Notes: a model not told the origin generated them from the sequence alone. A stretch of 52,531 bases of DNA from Pseudomonadota bacterium (GCA_039196715.1 JBCCUP010000030.1:1-52531); one strand, 5' to 3'; counted from the first letter of the stretch, positions 1 to 7,875 are shown. A program made the numbers and translations.

Positions 1-20
1 CGGGCGGCCTGTCGGCCGTC

Positions 21-106
21 CCAAACGGCGTTGCCGTTTGGTCAAACGACCGTTCTTACCTGGACGGAGTGTGCCAAACAATAACGGCCACCCTGGGGTG
101 ACCGTT
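21..106. promoter_or_regulatory. Inverted-repeat cluster upstream of a ribbon-helix-helix-like gene
   Basis: Two inverted repeats lie just before the first gene. CCAAACGG (21-28) pairs exactly with CCGTTTGG (34-41) around a 5-base loop. AACGGCCACCC (83-93) pairs with GGGTGACCGTT (96-106) with one mismatch. The second ends five bases before the TTG start at 112. In plasmid and mobilisation operons such repeats serve as operators bound by the small DNA-binding protein encoded next, or as part of a transfer origin. Which applies here is inference. Confidence 0.4.
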
Positions 107-111
107 TTGGT

Positions 112-339
112 TTGGCGCGCATCGACGAAAAGTTTTCGAACACGCTTTCTGAGGAATTTAGCAGATGGGAGACCTATCTCCAAGCAGAAAAAATCAATAT
201 TTCTCAAGCGCTTAGACAAGCGGTGGCTCGGAACGCTTCGGCTGGTGTGAGCTCACCACCAGATCGGGCCAAACCGCCCGACAAATCATCCCGCAACGCG
301 GCATCACGCAGCCCTAAACCACGGGGGCTGACACGATGA
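112..339 (+). CDS. Small ribbon-helix-helix-like protein (plasmid/mobilisation type)
   Basis: A 75-aa protein with a TTG start and no clear Shine-Dalgarno sequence. The first 40 residues look like a ribbon-helix-helix DNA-binding fold: a short basic strand, then two helices ending NISQALRQAVARN. The rest is low-complexity, rich in Pro, Ser, Arg and Lys. The stop overlaps the next gene's ATG (ATGA at 336-339), which argues that both are real and co-translated. Proteins of this kind regulate or mobilise plasmids and integrative elements, and inverted repeats suited to autoregulation lie directly upstream. The family assignment is by eye only. Confidence 0.4.
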   Translation: MARIDEKFSNTLSEEFSRWETYLQAEKINISQALRQAVARNASAGVSSPPDRAKPPDKSSRNAASRSPKPRGLTR

Positions 340-612
340 GAGATGTTACAGATTTCAGCTTTGATGAAGAGCACGTCGCCGTCCGTCGTTCCCGGCGGGT
401 GGTTGCGACTAACACTCCGACCCTTGCTGCGACGAGCCCGCCGGTTAATGACCAACCAGTTGTCAAAGACCAACAAGAGATAGAGGAGCCTGCAGCGCCG
501 CCGGTCGCCTCTGAGTTCAACTTTGCTAGTGCTCCGAAGGTCACTGCTAAACCGGCCTCACCGCGCATCACGCTGCGCCTGACAGCGGGCGCGTTCAAGG
601 AGGTGCAGGCGG
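336..612 (+). pseudogene. Second gene of the RHH-like operon, truncated by an IS remnant
   Basis: The reading frame opens at ATG 336, overlapping the previous stop. It encodes an acidic, Pro/Ala-rich N-terminus and then PRITLRLTAGAFKEVQA, which resembles the opening strand and helix of a ribbon-helix-helix or MobC-like domain. At about 611 the sequence switches to the start of a transposase gene on the opposite strand, so the natural C-terminus is lost. The frame runs on through the IS fragment to a stop at 833, but those residues are IS DNA read backwards. The gene is probably inactive, or makes a chimeric protein. Its function is not established. Confidence 0.5.
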
Positions 613-786
613 TCAGGTCATGCTGTCGAGACACCTCTGCAACCGTGGTTTTCCCTTTGAGGATATCCAGCACAACCTGCGTCTTGCGCTTGGCTGTCCA
701 GCGTTTGATATCGGACTCTGAATCCACCATGTCTTCTGCCTCCTCGCCGCACTATATCCTGTGCAGCTATAGAGGGGGTCAGTTCA
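611..786 (-). mobile_element. IS3-family insertion sequence remnant (5' end and orfA start)
   Basis: On the minus strand an ORF starts at 730 and encodes about 40 residues of an IS3-type OrfA helix-turn-helix, including RWTAKRKTQVVLDILKGK and VAEVSRQHDLT. It breaks off at about 611. Upstream of that start the element ends in TGAACTGACCCCC (minus strand, ending at plus position 786), which fits an IS3-family terminal inverted repeat. Only about 175 bp of one end remain. OrfB and the other terminus are absent, so the element cannot move by itself. It has destroyed the gene at 336. Confidence 0.65.
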
Positions 787-1290
787 CCCATACCTTAATT
801 CGATTCGCTTCCGAGCGATCCAATCAACGTTAGATTGACAAGGTGGGAATTGTCGATGACGATGGTGTGGCGAGTTGCGTATTTATGCCGATCCACTTGC
901 TTTATCGAACCATATTCGCAATTCGGTTGCTACTGACAGCTGAGCAATTTATATTGTCTAGTGAGCGTGCCAGTGTAAGCAATCCGTTGCAATCAGTTCT
1001 TGGTTGTTGTACCAGCGTAACAGACGTCTTCTAACGCACCCGTGCTTGTGTATTGGCAGTAAACACCGTAGCTCGTGGGTTTGCAAGTGAAGGGATATGT
1101 GGTACTACTGATTGCAACAAATCTCATGTTTGAGAGTTCTACCAAAAACCTGCCTTAGGGCTAGCAGACGCAAAAAATCTAGCAATTCTTTAACTGATAG
1201 TGCAACGATGGGTCGCACAATCTGATTTCGTCGCCCACGTCAGCGATCTGCTAGTAGAAAACAAGCGGGCGCGCCACTCGCACGAACCGC
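787..1290. other. AT-rich intergenic stretch, no gene recognised
   Basis: About 500 bases between the IS remnant and the end of the papain-like gene. The short open frames here show no convincing start, composition or family resemblance. I see no tRNA, repeat array or strong hairpin. Confidence 0.5.
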
Positions 1291-3108
1291 TTACGAGATA
1301 TCCCGAATGTGACTACCCTCGACTGATGATAAGCCTATATATCTTTTTGGAAGATTTATCTCGTCTGCTTCGAATGCATTTTTGAGAATTTCTACAAAGC
1401 CCTTCTCAGCTTCGATATTGGTGGTATATATCAAGAAAGTTGAGACGGATTGAGTTGGATGGGCTGTGGTGGTGTCGTGGACGATATCAAAAAAGGGAAA
1501 TACACGCACGCTCGTTTGGTGTTTTTTTACTGCATATAGTCTTGTCACTCCAATAGTTTTACTCATTGAGCCCATCATGCCCGCAACGTCGAGCAAGAGC
1601 TGTCCTTTGTATGCATAGTTATTCGGAGTTGGAACCTGAGTCTTCATGTACTCAGAGCTGTTGTAGAATCTGAAGTCTGTGCAGAAAGTACCGTTGGCAG
1701 TGGCATATTGAAGGCCGTGCCTGCGAAGTAACTTGTCGACAAAAGGAGTCATTGCTCCTATTGCTTGATCAGAAAATATTTTTTGCACCTCCATTGGGCA
1801 CAGCCTATGGCTTTTTTCAACTGCAACAAAAGCCCTGTAGGGCATAAATATTACATCTTGAGCTTCCTCCTCAATAGCTCCTTCGCGCCCATCAGGCGGC
1901 TCTCTTTTTAGAAAGCAGTACTCGGCTGTGAAGATATCATCTTCTCCGTTATTCTTGATTTCTAGTGAGGCGCTCTTAGAGAAAAACCTAAATCTACTAT
2001 TAGGCCCAATATTATCGTCATGAACATAATATGTGGAAGCGTGATGAGAGTTTGGTATTATGCTGTGATTTCCAGTATATTCCGATAGATCGGTGCTCTG
2101 TCGGTAACCAGTTACGCATATGGCGTGCTGAGATAAGTTCTCGCTACCGTCGCTTTGGGATAGCTCGTCTTTGTTGACAATATAGTTTCCCGCTAAAACA
2201 ACCGGCACTCCCAGATGGAGAAAAGGGGTGAGAAACTTGTTTAGTTTCTTGCCGGACAGCATATGGAGCGCATGCTTTCCAAGGTTGTTAAACGTCTCAT
2301 CATGTCCATCTATTGCGGAAAGGTTCACGTTCGAGCCTGCTTCGTCACTCAGAAGTGCGCACAGTTGCGAGTCTGAAAGCCATAAAGCAACACCATCGCC
2401 GGTGTCCATTGGCTCTAAACCAGATGATTTAATAGCCTCTCCTATATGCCCAGACTCCCAGCCCTTTGCGGGAAAAATTCGATGTCCAGTCGAGTAGTTT
2501 TTGATTGCCGCTTCGGTTATCTCAGCTACAGTTGGTGTTCGGTAGTGAACAGAGTTTGCGGACGCATACAGCTGGGACCAGACAGCAACAGTGGAGCATA
2601 CAGATACTTCCATATCCTGTTGCTGCCAGGGTATGCCTTCTATGCTTAGGTTTAAGGTCCCGATGCTAAAACTGTGTCTATAGGACCGACACATTATTCT
2701 CGGGTTGATTTTGGTTTGATCATCGTGGTACCACCGCAAAAGCGTCTTTCCTATTCTTGCCTGCGGTAGTGGCCTGACGACTATTGTTCCGAGTAGCTTT
2801 CCGCTTATTTCGTTTCGGATGTCTACATTTTCCGGATCCTGCAGTGTCTGCAGCAAGGCTTCATCTATACGAGTGGAAAAAAATGTTAGGCGCTTGCAGA
2901 AATCGTAATGTAACCCTGAGCTGAGCGAGAAGTACTTGTGGTAGTCGGAAGAGTAGTTGCGATCCACGTAGCCGGTTTCGACTATGAAGCAAGCCGCGGA
3001 CTGACCTTTTAGATAATTGAATAGAAATTTAGCTTGATTACGTTCGCCGATGTGGTCGGTCAATTCGCCAAATTCGAAGTCCACGCACTGGATCGACTTC
3101 CTGCTCAT
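1291..3108 (-). CDS. Papain/C39-like cysteine peptidase-fold protein, uncharacterised
   Basis: A 605-aa cytosolic protein with no signal peptide or membrane segment. Residues 161-177 (WQQQDMEVSVCSTVAVW) carry glutamines followed by Cys171 at the start of a hydrophobic helix, as in papain-like and C39-like peptidases. QHAICVTGY (about 327-335) supplies a His on a hydrophobic strand, and YVHDDNIGP (361-369) a following Asp/Asn. Together they give a plausible Cys171-His328-Asp/Asn triad. The N-terminal 150 residues include GTIVVRPLPQARIGKTLL, and about 200 residues follow the His/Asp region. It stands alone in AT-rich DNA within an island, with long non-coding flanks. The substrate is unknown. 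Protease, transglutaminase-like or amidase activity are all possible. Confidence 0.6.
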   Translation of the reverse strand: MSRKSIQCVDFEFGELTDHIGERNQAKFLFNYLKGQSAACFIVETGYVDRNYSSDYHKYFSLSSGLHYDFCKRLTFFSTRIDEALLQTLQDPENVDIRNEISGKLLGTIVVRPLPQARIGKTLLRWYHDDQTKINPRIMCRSYRHSFSIGTLNLSIEGIPWQQQDMEVSVCSTVAVWSQLYASANSVHYRTPTVAEITEAAIKNYSTGHRIFPAKGWESGHIGEAIKSSGLEPMDTGDGVALWLSDSQLCALLSDEAGSNVNLSAIDGHDETFNNLGKHALHMLSGKKLNKFLTPFLHLGVPVVLAGNYIVNKDELSQSDGSENLSQHAICVTGYRQSTDLSEYTGNHSIIPNSHHASTYYVHDDNIGPNSRFRFFSKSASLEIKNNGEDDIFTAEYCFLKREPPDGREGAIEEEAQDVIFMPYRAFVAVEKSHRLCPMEVQKIFSDQAIGAMTPFVDKLLRRHGLQYATANGTFCTDFRFYNSSEYMKTQVPTPNNYAYKGQLLLDVAGMMGSMSKTIGVTRLYAVKKHQTSVRVFPFFDIVHDTTTAHPTQSVSTFLIYTTNIEAEKGFVEILKNAFEADEINLPKRYIGLSSVEGSHIRDIS

Positions 3109-3382
3109 TTTCTCGCCTAGATCCTTCCAAAATCCCAGGACACTAACTACACTTTTGTGCTATGTCAACGGAAAGGCAAAAGATATTCTATAGCTTAAAA
3201 TTTCAGCGCAAAAAGAAACTGCTCCAGCTATTTAACGCCAGAGAATCAAGGTGATGTCGGTTTTGGATGTTCACGGCCGTTAGACTGTAGGGCCTCGTAG
3301 GATGCCCAGTAGGTCAACAGCATAGAGTCAATCAAAAACAGATTTGGACGTGCCTTGTGCATCGACTGTTGCGGCAGTCTAG
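3109..3382. other. Upstream region of the papain-like gene
   Basis: AT-rich, non-coding as far as I can see. It must hold the leftward promoter of the gene starting at 3108. A weak GGCGAG precedes that ATG. I could not assign -35 and -10 boxes with confidence. Confidence 0.35.
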
Positions 3383-3613
3383 TTAATTAAAAGTAGGCTT
3401 TATCGTCGATGCTGACCGCAATCTGCTGTTTATTCTGGACTCTTGGTTGTGCCCGTATTCTTCACGAAGCTTTCCTTTCAAAGCTTGGTATTCTTGAATA
3501 TCAAACAAAGGGCCGTCTGTTTCTGTGGCTTTTGATGGGTCTGATGCAGCTAGAAACTGAACATGGCTATTGCCATTTCCCCACAAAGTGCAATATTTAG
3601 TTTTAGTAGTCAT
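3383..3613 (-). CDS. Hypothetical small protein
   Basis: A possible 76-aa hydrophilic protein starting MTTKTKYCTLWGNGNSHVQF. Its composition (many charged residues, a DIQEYQALKGKLREEYG helix) looks more like a real protein than the frames around it. No Shine-Dalgarno sequence is visible and no family is recognised. It is divergent from nothing obvious and lies about 275 bases upstream of the papain-like gene on the same strand. It could be a chance frame. Confidence 0.25.
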   Translation of the reverse strand: MTTKTKYCTLWGNGNSHVQFLAASDPSKATETDGPLFDIQEYQALKGKLREEYGHNQESRINSRLRSASTIKPTFN

Positions 3614-4420
3614 TTTTATAAGTATTCTTGTTATCTACTCAATGGATACATGAAGGCATTTGATTTGTATACAAATAATAATGATTTTTCACATTGTCTC
3701 ATTGCGGTGATTCTCTGTGCTGTCGCGCTACATTGCTTTGACATGTCGCGAGAGGGCCAAAACTGTACGTGAAGCAGGTGTATCTGCCACTGACTATTGT
3801 CAGGTAATCCGGGATGCAAGCTCAAGCGCTTGGGCGACTCAATGTTGTCCAACCCCGATATCTTAATACATCTGTATCAGTTTTGTCACAAGTCGAGCAA
3901 TCTATCCGCAGTAATACTGTCTAAAAAAACTCTAAAAAACAATACATATCAATGGTTTATGCCGTAATTGTTGTGAGACTGGCTTGCGCAATGGAGTCGC
4001 GAACCTGCAATGCTTGGGAGCCCGCCAGCGGGGCAAGCGAGGCCAGGAATCGTCGAATGGAATCGCTGTCAAAGCGTTCACGAATTGTTGCCTGAATTGC
4101 TACATGCTGCATGGGCTCTGAGGTGGAACGTTGTGTTCGACAGGAATACACGTATCATTCATCGATATATCGGCAAAGCTCGCAATATCTGTGCTAACTG
4201 CCGATCACAGCATTCGCAATGCACAAAATGAGCGCTTGTTGATTGTTAAATGCCCATCGAACAGATGTGTGAACCAATATGAAGTACATTTATACTACGC
4301 TAGCCCCTGCTATAAATTTGCAGACGCTCCCAGCCCCCCCAATATTGACTAGCGGAAAGGTTTTAATTCAATCGTGATGGGACTGGACGGGATGCAACGG
4401 GCTTGCCCTTGCCAAGGTGG
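3614..4420. other. Non-coding island DNA with one gene-like fragment
   Basis: Mostly AT-rich without convincing genes. On the minus strand, 3957 to about 4095 is locally GC-richer and reads IRERFDSDSIRRFLASL, then SQALQVRDSIAQAS, before a stop. This resembles the C-terminal tail of a lost gene, but I cannot name it. The rest shows no repeat array or RNA gene. Confidence 0.35.
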
Positions 4421-4445
4421 TGTTGTCAGATAACACACATCTTGC

Positions 4446-4475
4446 AGGCCGCGACATTTTTTCGTGTCGTGGCCT
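4446..4475. repeat. Long near-perfect hairpin
   Basis: AGGCCGCGACA (4446-4456) pairs with TGTCGTGGCCT (4465-4475) around an eight-base TTTTTTCG loop. The single mismatch would be a G-U pair in RNA, giving a continuous 11-pair stem. It runs directly into a TTGTCAGACA motif. It could be a structured RNA, a single-strand origin or a recombination or transfer site. Confidence 0.5.
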
Positions 4476-4477
4476 TG

Positions 4478-4750
4478 TCAGACATTGCGCCTGGACAGGC
4501 GCTCGATTGATCTGATTTTCACAGGCAAAAGCTTCACAGCCATTTCTCCTCGCTCGCTCTCTTCCAAGGCCACTGCGCCGTAGCGCGTTCTTGTCGCGCG
4601 TTTCAATGGCACAAAGCGGCGCCCGTGCTCGTTGATATGGACTAGATTTTCCGTTGGAATTGGTGGTTCGTCTGACGCTTTGTCTGACAAGTCGGACAAA
4701 GCGCGCAGGAAAATTAACAAGTAAATTGAGTGTGTGCAAAATAAATTCAC
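4478..4750 (-). CDS. Possible small hypothetical protein
   Basis: Frame of up to 90 aa. The stretch DEPPIPTENLVHINEHGR followed by RFVPLKRATRTRYGAVAL has protein-like character. A TTG at about 4699 would give a shorter protein beginning MSDLSDKASDEPP. The frame overlaps the inverted-repeat motifs, which encode the SDLSDKASD part, so apparent coding character may partly reflect the repeats. No family is recognised and no ribosome-binding site is clear. Confidence 0.25.
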   Translation of the reverse strand: MNLFCTHSIYLLIFLRALSDLSDKASDEPPIPTENLVHINEHGRRFVPLKRATRTRYGAVALEESERGEMAVKLLPVKIRSIERLSRRNV

Positions 4751-4995
4751 GCGCGCCGTGGCATGCTTCCGGTTGTACAGCGCTCACCCGCGCTCACCGC
4801 GCGTCACAGCGTGTTCTGGCGGTCGCGCCTGGGGCGCTGAACGCCCTGTTTCAGCGCGGTTTGGGCGCTTTGCAGCGTCATTCCGGGGTGGTTTTGCAGC
4901 CCGCGTCAGACAAATTGTTCGACATGTCTGACAAGCATGCTCATGCGGCTTGGGTGGCGCGGATTCAGGTCAAGTGCGGGTCATTGACACGCACC

Positions 4996-5022
4996 AAAAA
5001 GCCCGCTGGGTGACAGCGGGCT
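4996..5022 (-). terminator. Intrinsic terminator, leftward
   Basis: AGCCCGCTG (5000-5008) pairs perfectly with CAGCGGGCT (5014-5022) over a five-base loop. Read on the minus strand the stem is followed by five U residues (AAAAA at 4996-5000 on the plus strand). This is a textbook Rho-independent terminator for a leftward transcript. No intact minus-strand gene now ends at it, so it is probably left from a lost gene. Confidence 0.65.
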
Positions 5023-5093
5023 CAATGTCGTTCGTGTGGTTATGTAATTCAGTGTGTCAGGTGCGATACACACCCGCAGGGGTGGCAAGGTAA

Positions 5094-5311
5094 TGGGGCC
5101 AGGACCTTGACAGACTCTATACCGCCGGTTTTCAGCGATGGGGACAAGCGCAAGCAGATCGCTACTATGACGGTCTTCTGGCCCATTTTGACAATCTCAC
5201 AGACAATCCCTTTTTGTATCAAGCTGTTGATTTCATCCGCGAAGGGTACCGTCGCAGTGTCTACGGCAAGCACGCAGTGTATTACCGGTATATTCCCGCA
5301 CACAAGGTGGA
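5094..5311 (+). pseudogene. ParE/RelE-family toxin remnant
   Basis: An open frame without a start codon (TAA at 5091-5093) encodes a ParE-type core: LYTAGFQRWGQAQADRYYDG, then LLAHFDNLTDNP, and finally EGYRRSVYGKHAVYYRY. These match the helical hairpin and beta-sheet of ParE toxins, with the typical R-x-x-x-Y-x-x-H-x-V-x-Y-R pattern. The N-terminal 5-20 residues and start are missing, and the last strand drifts away from the family after HKVE. No ParD-like antitoxin is visible upstream. I read it as a decayed toxin-antitoxin module of the island. Confidence 0.6.
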
Positions 5312-5386
5312 AACGTCGTGCATGACACTCCTAGGAGTGGTGGCTTCTGTCCCAAGTGTGGTAAACCGATATAGAAATGAGATGCC

Positions 5387-5920
5387 ATGCAAAGCATACC
5401 TCAACATGTAGTTTTTCGACTGACAGACGGTGACATAAACGCTGTTGACGAATTCCTTGAAAACTTAGGAACCACAGAATCAGAAAGTTTGCACGAGGAA
5501 CTAACACAAAACTTCTCCCAGGCGGCTGTCACTAACTTGGTTGCCGCTCTGAGGGATAACCATCGACTTCTAGAGCATAAGATCATCCAATCTGAAGACG
5601 ATTTAAATAAGACCATATGGTCTGTTGCCGAAGACAGTGATCCCATCGCAGCCACAGTCCATTCCTGTGTTGAGAAAGATAAAGAATTTTTTCAGTTTGC
5701 TACATCACGAAACTCTTCGGACAACTTTCTATTTCTCGTTCTAACACAGGAGCGGCATTACGAACTACCGAGTCTTGTTGGTGGTGCTGTTATTGTCAAA
5801 AAAGGTTGCGATGGCCGAATGATTGAAGCCTATTACTACAACGACATTGATCAGATGTTGGCAACCTTTATGGCCTCAAATCAGTGGTACGATGAACTGA
5901 ATTTAGACAGTATCAATTAG
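5387..5920 (+). CDS. Hypothetical protein
   Basis: A 177-aa soluble, acidic protein starting MQSIPQHVVFRLTDGD. It has a helical N-terminal half rich in Glu and Asn and a C-terminal half with short beta-like stretches (FLFLVLTQERHYELP, GGAVIVKKG) and an aromatic tail (YYYND). AT-rich codon use matches the papain-like gene and differs from the chromosome to the right. No signal peptide, membrane segment or known motif is seen. The size and composition would suit a small cargo or immunity-type protein, but that is only a guess from context. Confidence 0.55.
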   Translation: MQSIPQHVVFRLTDGDINAVDEFLENLGTTESESLHEELTQNFSQAAVTNLVAALRDNHRLLEHKIIQSEDDLNKTIWSVAEDSDPIAATVHSCVEKDKEFFQFATSRNSSDNFLFLVLTQERHYELPSLVGGAVIVKKGCDGRMIEAYYYNDIDQMLATFMASNQWYDELNLDSIN

Positions 5921-6135
5921 ATCTCATTGCTACACATAACTTGACGCCAACCTTCATATGTTGCTAACAAAGAACTTGCAGCTTACCCAATTTATTGTGG
6001 CGAGGTCTCGTGAGACGCGTGGGAGATAGGAAGGACAAATTTGCATCCCACTGAGCTGCACATGAACTAGAGTGTGAACACTAAACTAGCAAAGCGTTTA
6101 CTTCTGATCAGCTTTGTCACGACTGAACGCACAGT

Positions 6136-6615
6136 ATGAAGATGAATTCTGATCTGTTCACTATGTTCGCCGCGCGGCGTTTGAACGCCACCGCGCTGGT
6201 GACCAGCGATGATGACGAAAAAACGCGCGATTTCCACATGTCCTTGAATAGTGCGTATCACCTGTTCAAGTGGACATTGGATACGCGCAATCCAAACGGT
6301 AGGCTGTTTCAGTACCACCCAGGCTTTATCACGACACCGACACCCAATGCTCTTGCTGATCAGGTTGATAGGCAGTATTTCATTGGGTTGCACGAACAGA
6401 TGTTCGTCTCTGTCAGTGAGTTTGCCCTTTTTTGCTTTGCGCAAAGCGACTTCTTTGCTGAGATGGGTGATGCCAGCAAGGAAACTTCACCGCCACCGTG
6501 GGATGAGACAGTACCGGGCCTATGGCTGATTGACAACACCACGCAAGGTGGATCGGTAGGTGAAGAGCATAGCCATCAATTGATACCTACCGACCTCACG
6601 GCGCTTGCGCGCTAA
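6136..6615 (+). CDS. Hypothetical protein next to recombinase remnant
   Basis: A 159-aa frame starting MKMNSDLFTMFAARRLNATA. It is soluble, with several aromatic residues (YHLFKWTLDTRNPNGRLFQY; FALFCFAQSDFFAEMG) and a Pro-rich segment near residue 123. Two Met codons (6136, 6142) could start it. It ends immediately before the recombinase remnant and in the same phase, separated by one TAA. I recognise no domain. It may itself be a truncated or junction product of the decayed element. Confidence 0.4.
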   Translation: MKMNSDLFTMFAARRLNATALVTSDDDEKTRDFHMSLNSAYHLFKWTLDTRNPNGRLFQYHPGFITTPTPNALADQVDRQYFIGLHEQMFVSVSEFALFCFAQSDFFAEMGDASKETSPPPWDETVPGLWLIDNTTQGGSVGEEHSHQLIPTDLTALAR

Positions 6616-7058
6616 ATGTTTGATACGGTTTGGGAGCAACGCGAATTGCAGGCCGAGGCCCTCAAGGAGACACTTCGAACCCAGAAAAAGGCGCTCACGC
6701 AGCAGGTCGAAGAGCTGTTGGATCGGGTGGTTGATGCCACAGAGCCAGCGGTGATCGGTACTTACGAGCGCAAGATCAAGATGCTGGAAAAAGAACGTCG
6801 TCTGATCGAGGAAAACTGGCCGTTGAAAGCCGCACTGTGGGCGCGCGGGCGCGCACCAAAGTGGAGTTGTTCGAACGGGCGTTGCAGTTTCTCTAGAACC
6901 CTTGGAATCTCTGGTGTTCTGGCGCGTATTGGCACAAGCGACTGGTGCTACGGCTGGCCTTTACGCAGCGCATTCGCTACTGTCGTGAAAAGGGCTTTTC
7001 GAACCAGAAAACGGCCTTATCTTTCAAGGTGTTTGGGATATTTTGGGTGGTCAAGTAG
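6616..7058 (+). pseudogene. Serine site-specific recombinase, C-terminal remnant
   Basis: The first frame reads MFDTVWEQRELQAEALKETL and continues through VEELLDRVVDATEPAVIGTY, the coiled-coil region typical of large serine recombinases (Pin/resolvase superfamily). Near 6840 the family sequence passes to another frame: RTKVELFERALQFL, a TAG stop at 6894-6896, then [26 protein letters not shown] and TALSFKVFG, ending at TAG 7056-7058. These are the usual C-terminal blocks. The catalytic N-terminal domain is absent, and there is a frameshift plus an in-frame stop, so it is inactive. It ends three bases before the tRNA-Arg, which suggests it integrated the island there. Confidence 0.75.
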
Positions 7059-7061
7059 AGA

Positions 7062-7138
7062 TGGCGCACCCGGCAGGATTCGAACCTGCGACCCCCGCCT
7101 TCGGAGGGCGGTACTCTATCCAGCTGAGCTACGGGTGC
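7062..7138 (-). tRNA. tRNA-Arg(CCG)
   Basis: On the minus strand the cloverleaf begins GCACCCG at 7138 and ends CGGGTGC-G-CCA at 7062, with CCA encoded. The anticodon stem CCGCC/GGCGG holds the loop CTCCGAA, giving anticodon CCG. The T arm reads CAGGTTCGAATCCTG. The recombinase remnant lies immediately off its 3' end, a common island integration site. I could not find a second copy of the 3' segment in the first 7 kb. Confidence 0.95.
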
Positions 7139-7328
7139 GGCGTGTGGTCCAAGCGAGACCAACGTAGCGAGGCAGTCTAGCCTGTCAAAGCGCCGACGTC
7201 CACGCGCTGGTTTGTCGCTGTGCAGCGCGATTGCTACACTTTGGTGCAGTTCAGGATACAAACCTGACCCGTTCGACGTGCGCGTGCAGTGGGGCACAGC
7301 ACCGCCGAACCCTCAAGAGGACGTTCGC

Positions 7329-7823
7329 GTGAGTACACTCGAGGTGGAAGGCCCATCCGACATCGAGTTTTTTCAGATGTTCGGCGTCGTATTGGGTGCG
7401 TTGACGTTGTTCACCGTCATCATTCTGGTGTTGGCCAACACGCTGGATGCTGGCAAACCGGTGAGCGCAATGGAGCTCAATCGCCTGGAATCGCGCATCG
7501 CGCCGGTGGGCGCTGTTCGGATGAGCGCTGACGACCCGGCTCCCACGGCGGCTGCGCCAGCAGCAGCAGACGCGGGTGAGGTTGTGGCGATGTCACCCAA
7601 GGAGATGGTTGATATGGCCTGTGCCGCATGCCACAGCGCCGGGGTGGCTGGCGCACCCAAACTCGATGACGCCGCTGCCTGGCAGGCTCGACTCGGTGAG
7701 CGCGGGATGGACGGCTTGATTGCCAGTGTGATCAACGGGCGTGGCGGCATGCCGGCGCGCGGCGGCTCGGCGCTTTCGGACGTGGATATCGCCAAAGCGG
7801 TCGAATGGTTGCTCGGCAACTGA
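7329..7823 (+). CDS. Cytochrome c5-type monoheme protein
   Basis: A 164-aa protein starting at GTG 7329, with AAGAGG just upstream. One N-terminal membrane anchor (about residues 15-37, FFQMFGVVLGALTLFTVIIL) is followed by a periplasmic Ala/Pro linker and a class I cytochrome domain. The heme site is MACAACHSAG near residue 98, and the Met ligand lies in the GGMPARGG segment. This layout is typical of gammaproteobacterial cytochrome c5 carriers that pass electrons between the bc1 complex and terminal acceptors. It is the first intact chromosomal gene after the island and stands alone. The antiporter gene converges on it. Confidence 0.85.
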   Translation: MSTLEVEGPSDIEFFQMFGVVLGALTLFTVIILVLANTLDAGKPVSAMELNRLESRIAPVGAVRMSADDPAPTAAAPAAADAGEVVAMSPKEMVDMACAACHSAGVAGAPKLDDAAAWQARLGERGMDGLIASVINGRGGMPARGGSALSDVDIAKAVEWLLGN

Positions 7824-7875
7824 CGCAACGCAGGATCCGACGACAGCCTGGCTCGCGCGGGTTGCCTTTCGTCTA

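Larger units (their letters stand above)
4423..4935. repeat. Dispersed TTGTC(A/T)GACA motifs with inverted pairs
   Basis: The motif TTGTCAGACA occurs at 4475-4484 and a relative, TTGTCAGATAACA, at 4423-4435. A perfect inverted repeat, GCTTTGTC (4677-4684) and GACAAAGC (4695-4702), encloses TGACAAGTCG and so carries motif halves in both directions. GTCAGACAA (4905-4913) and TGTCTGACAAG (4925-4935 region) face each other around TTGTTCGACA. Repeated half-sites in both orientations over 500 bases resemble operators or iterons of a plasmid or phage replication/partition protein. The cognate protein is not identified. Confidence 0.45.

Noticed and set aside
5306-5374. Frame ending GGFCPKCGKPI that looks like a zinc ribbon
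   Set aside because: It has no start, is in a different frame from the ParE fossil, and only two Cys are present. A chance match or unidentifiable remnant is more likely than a gene.
1-7060. Search for an att direct repeat of the tRNA-Arg 3' end
   Set aside because: I found no second copy of the CAGGATTCGAACCTG segment in the first 7 kb. The other end may lie outside the window.
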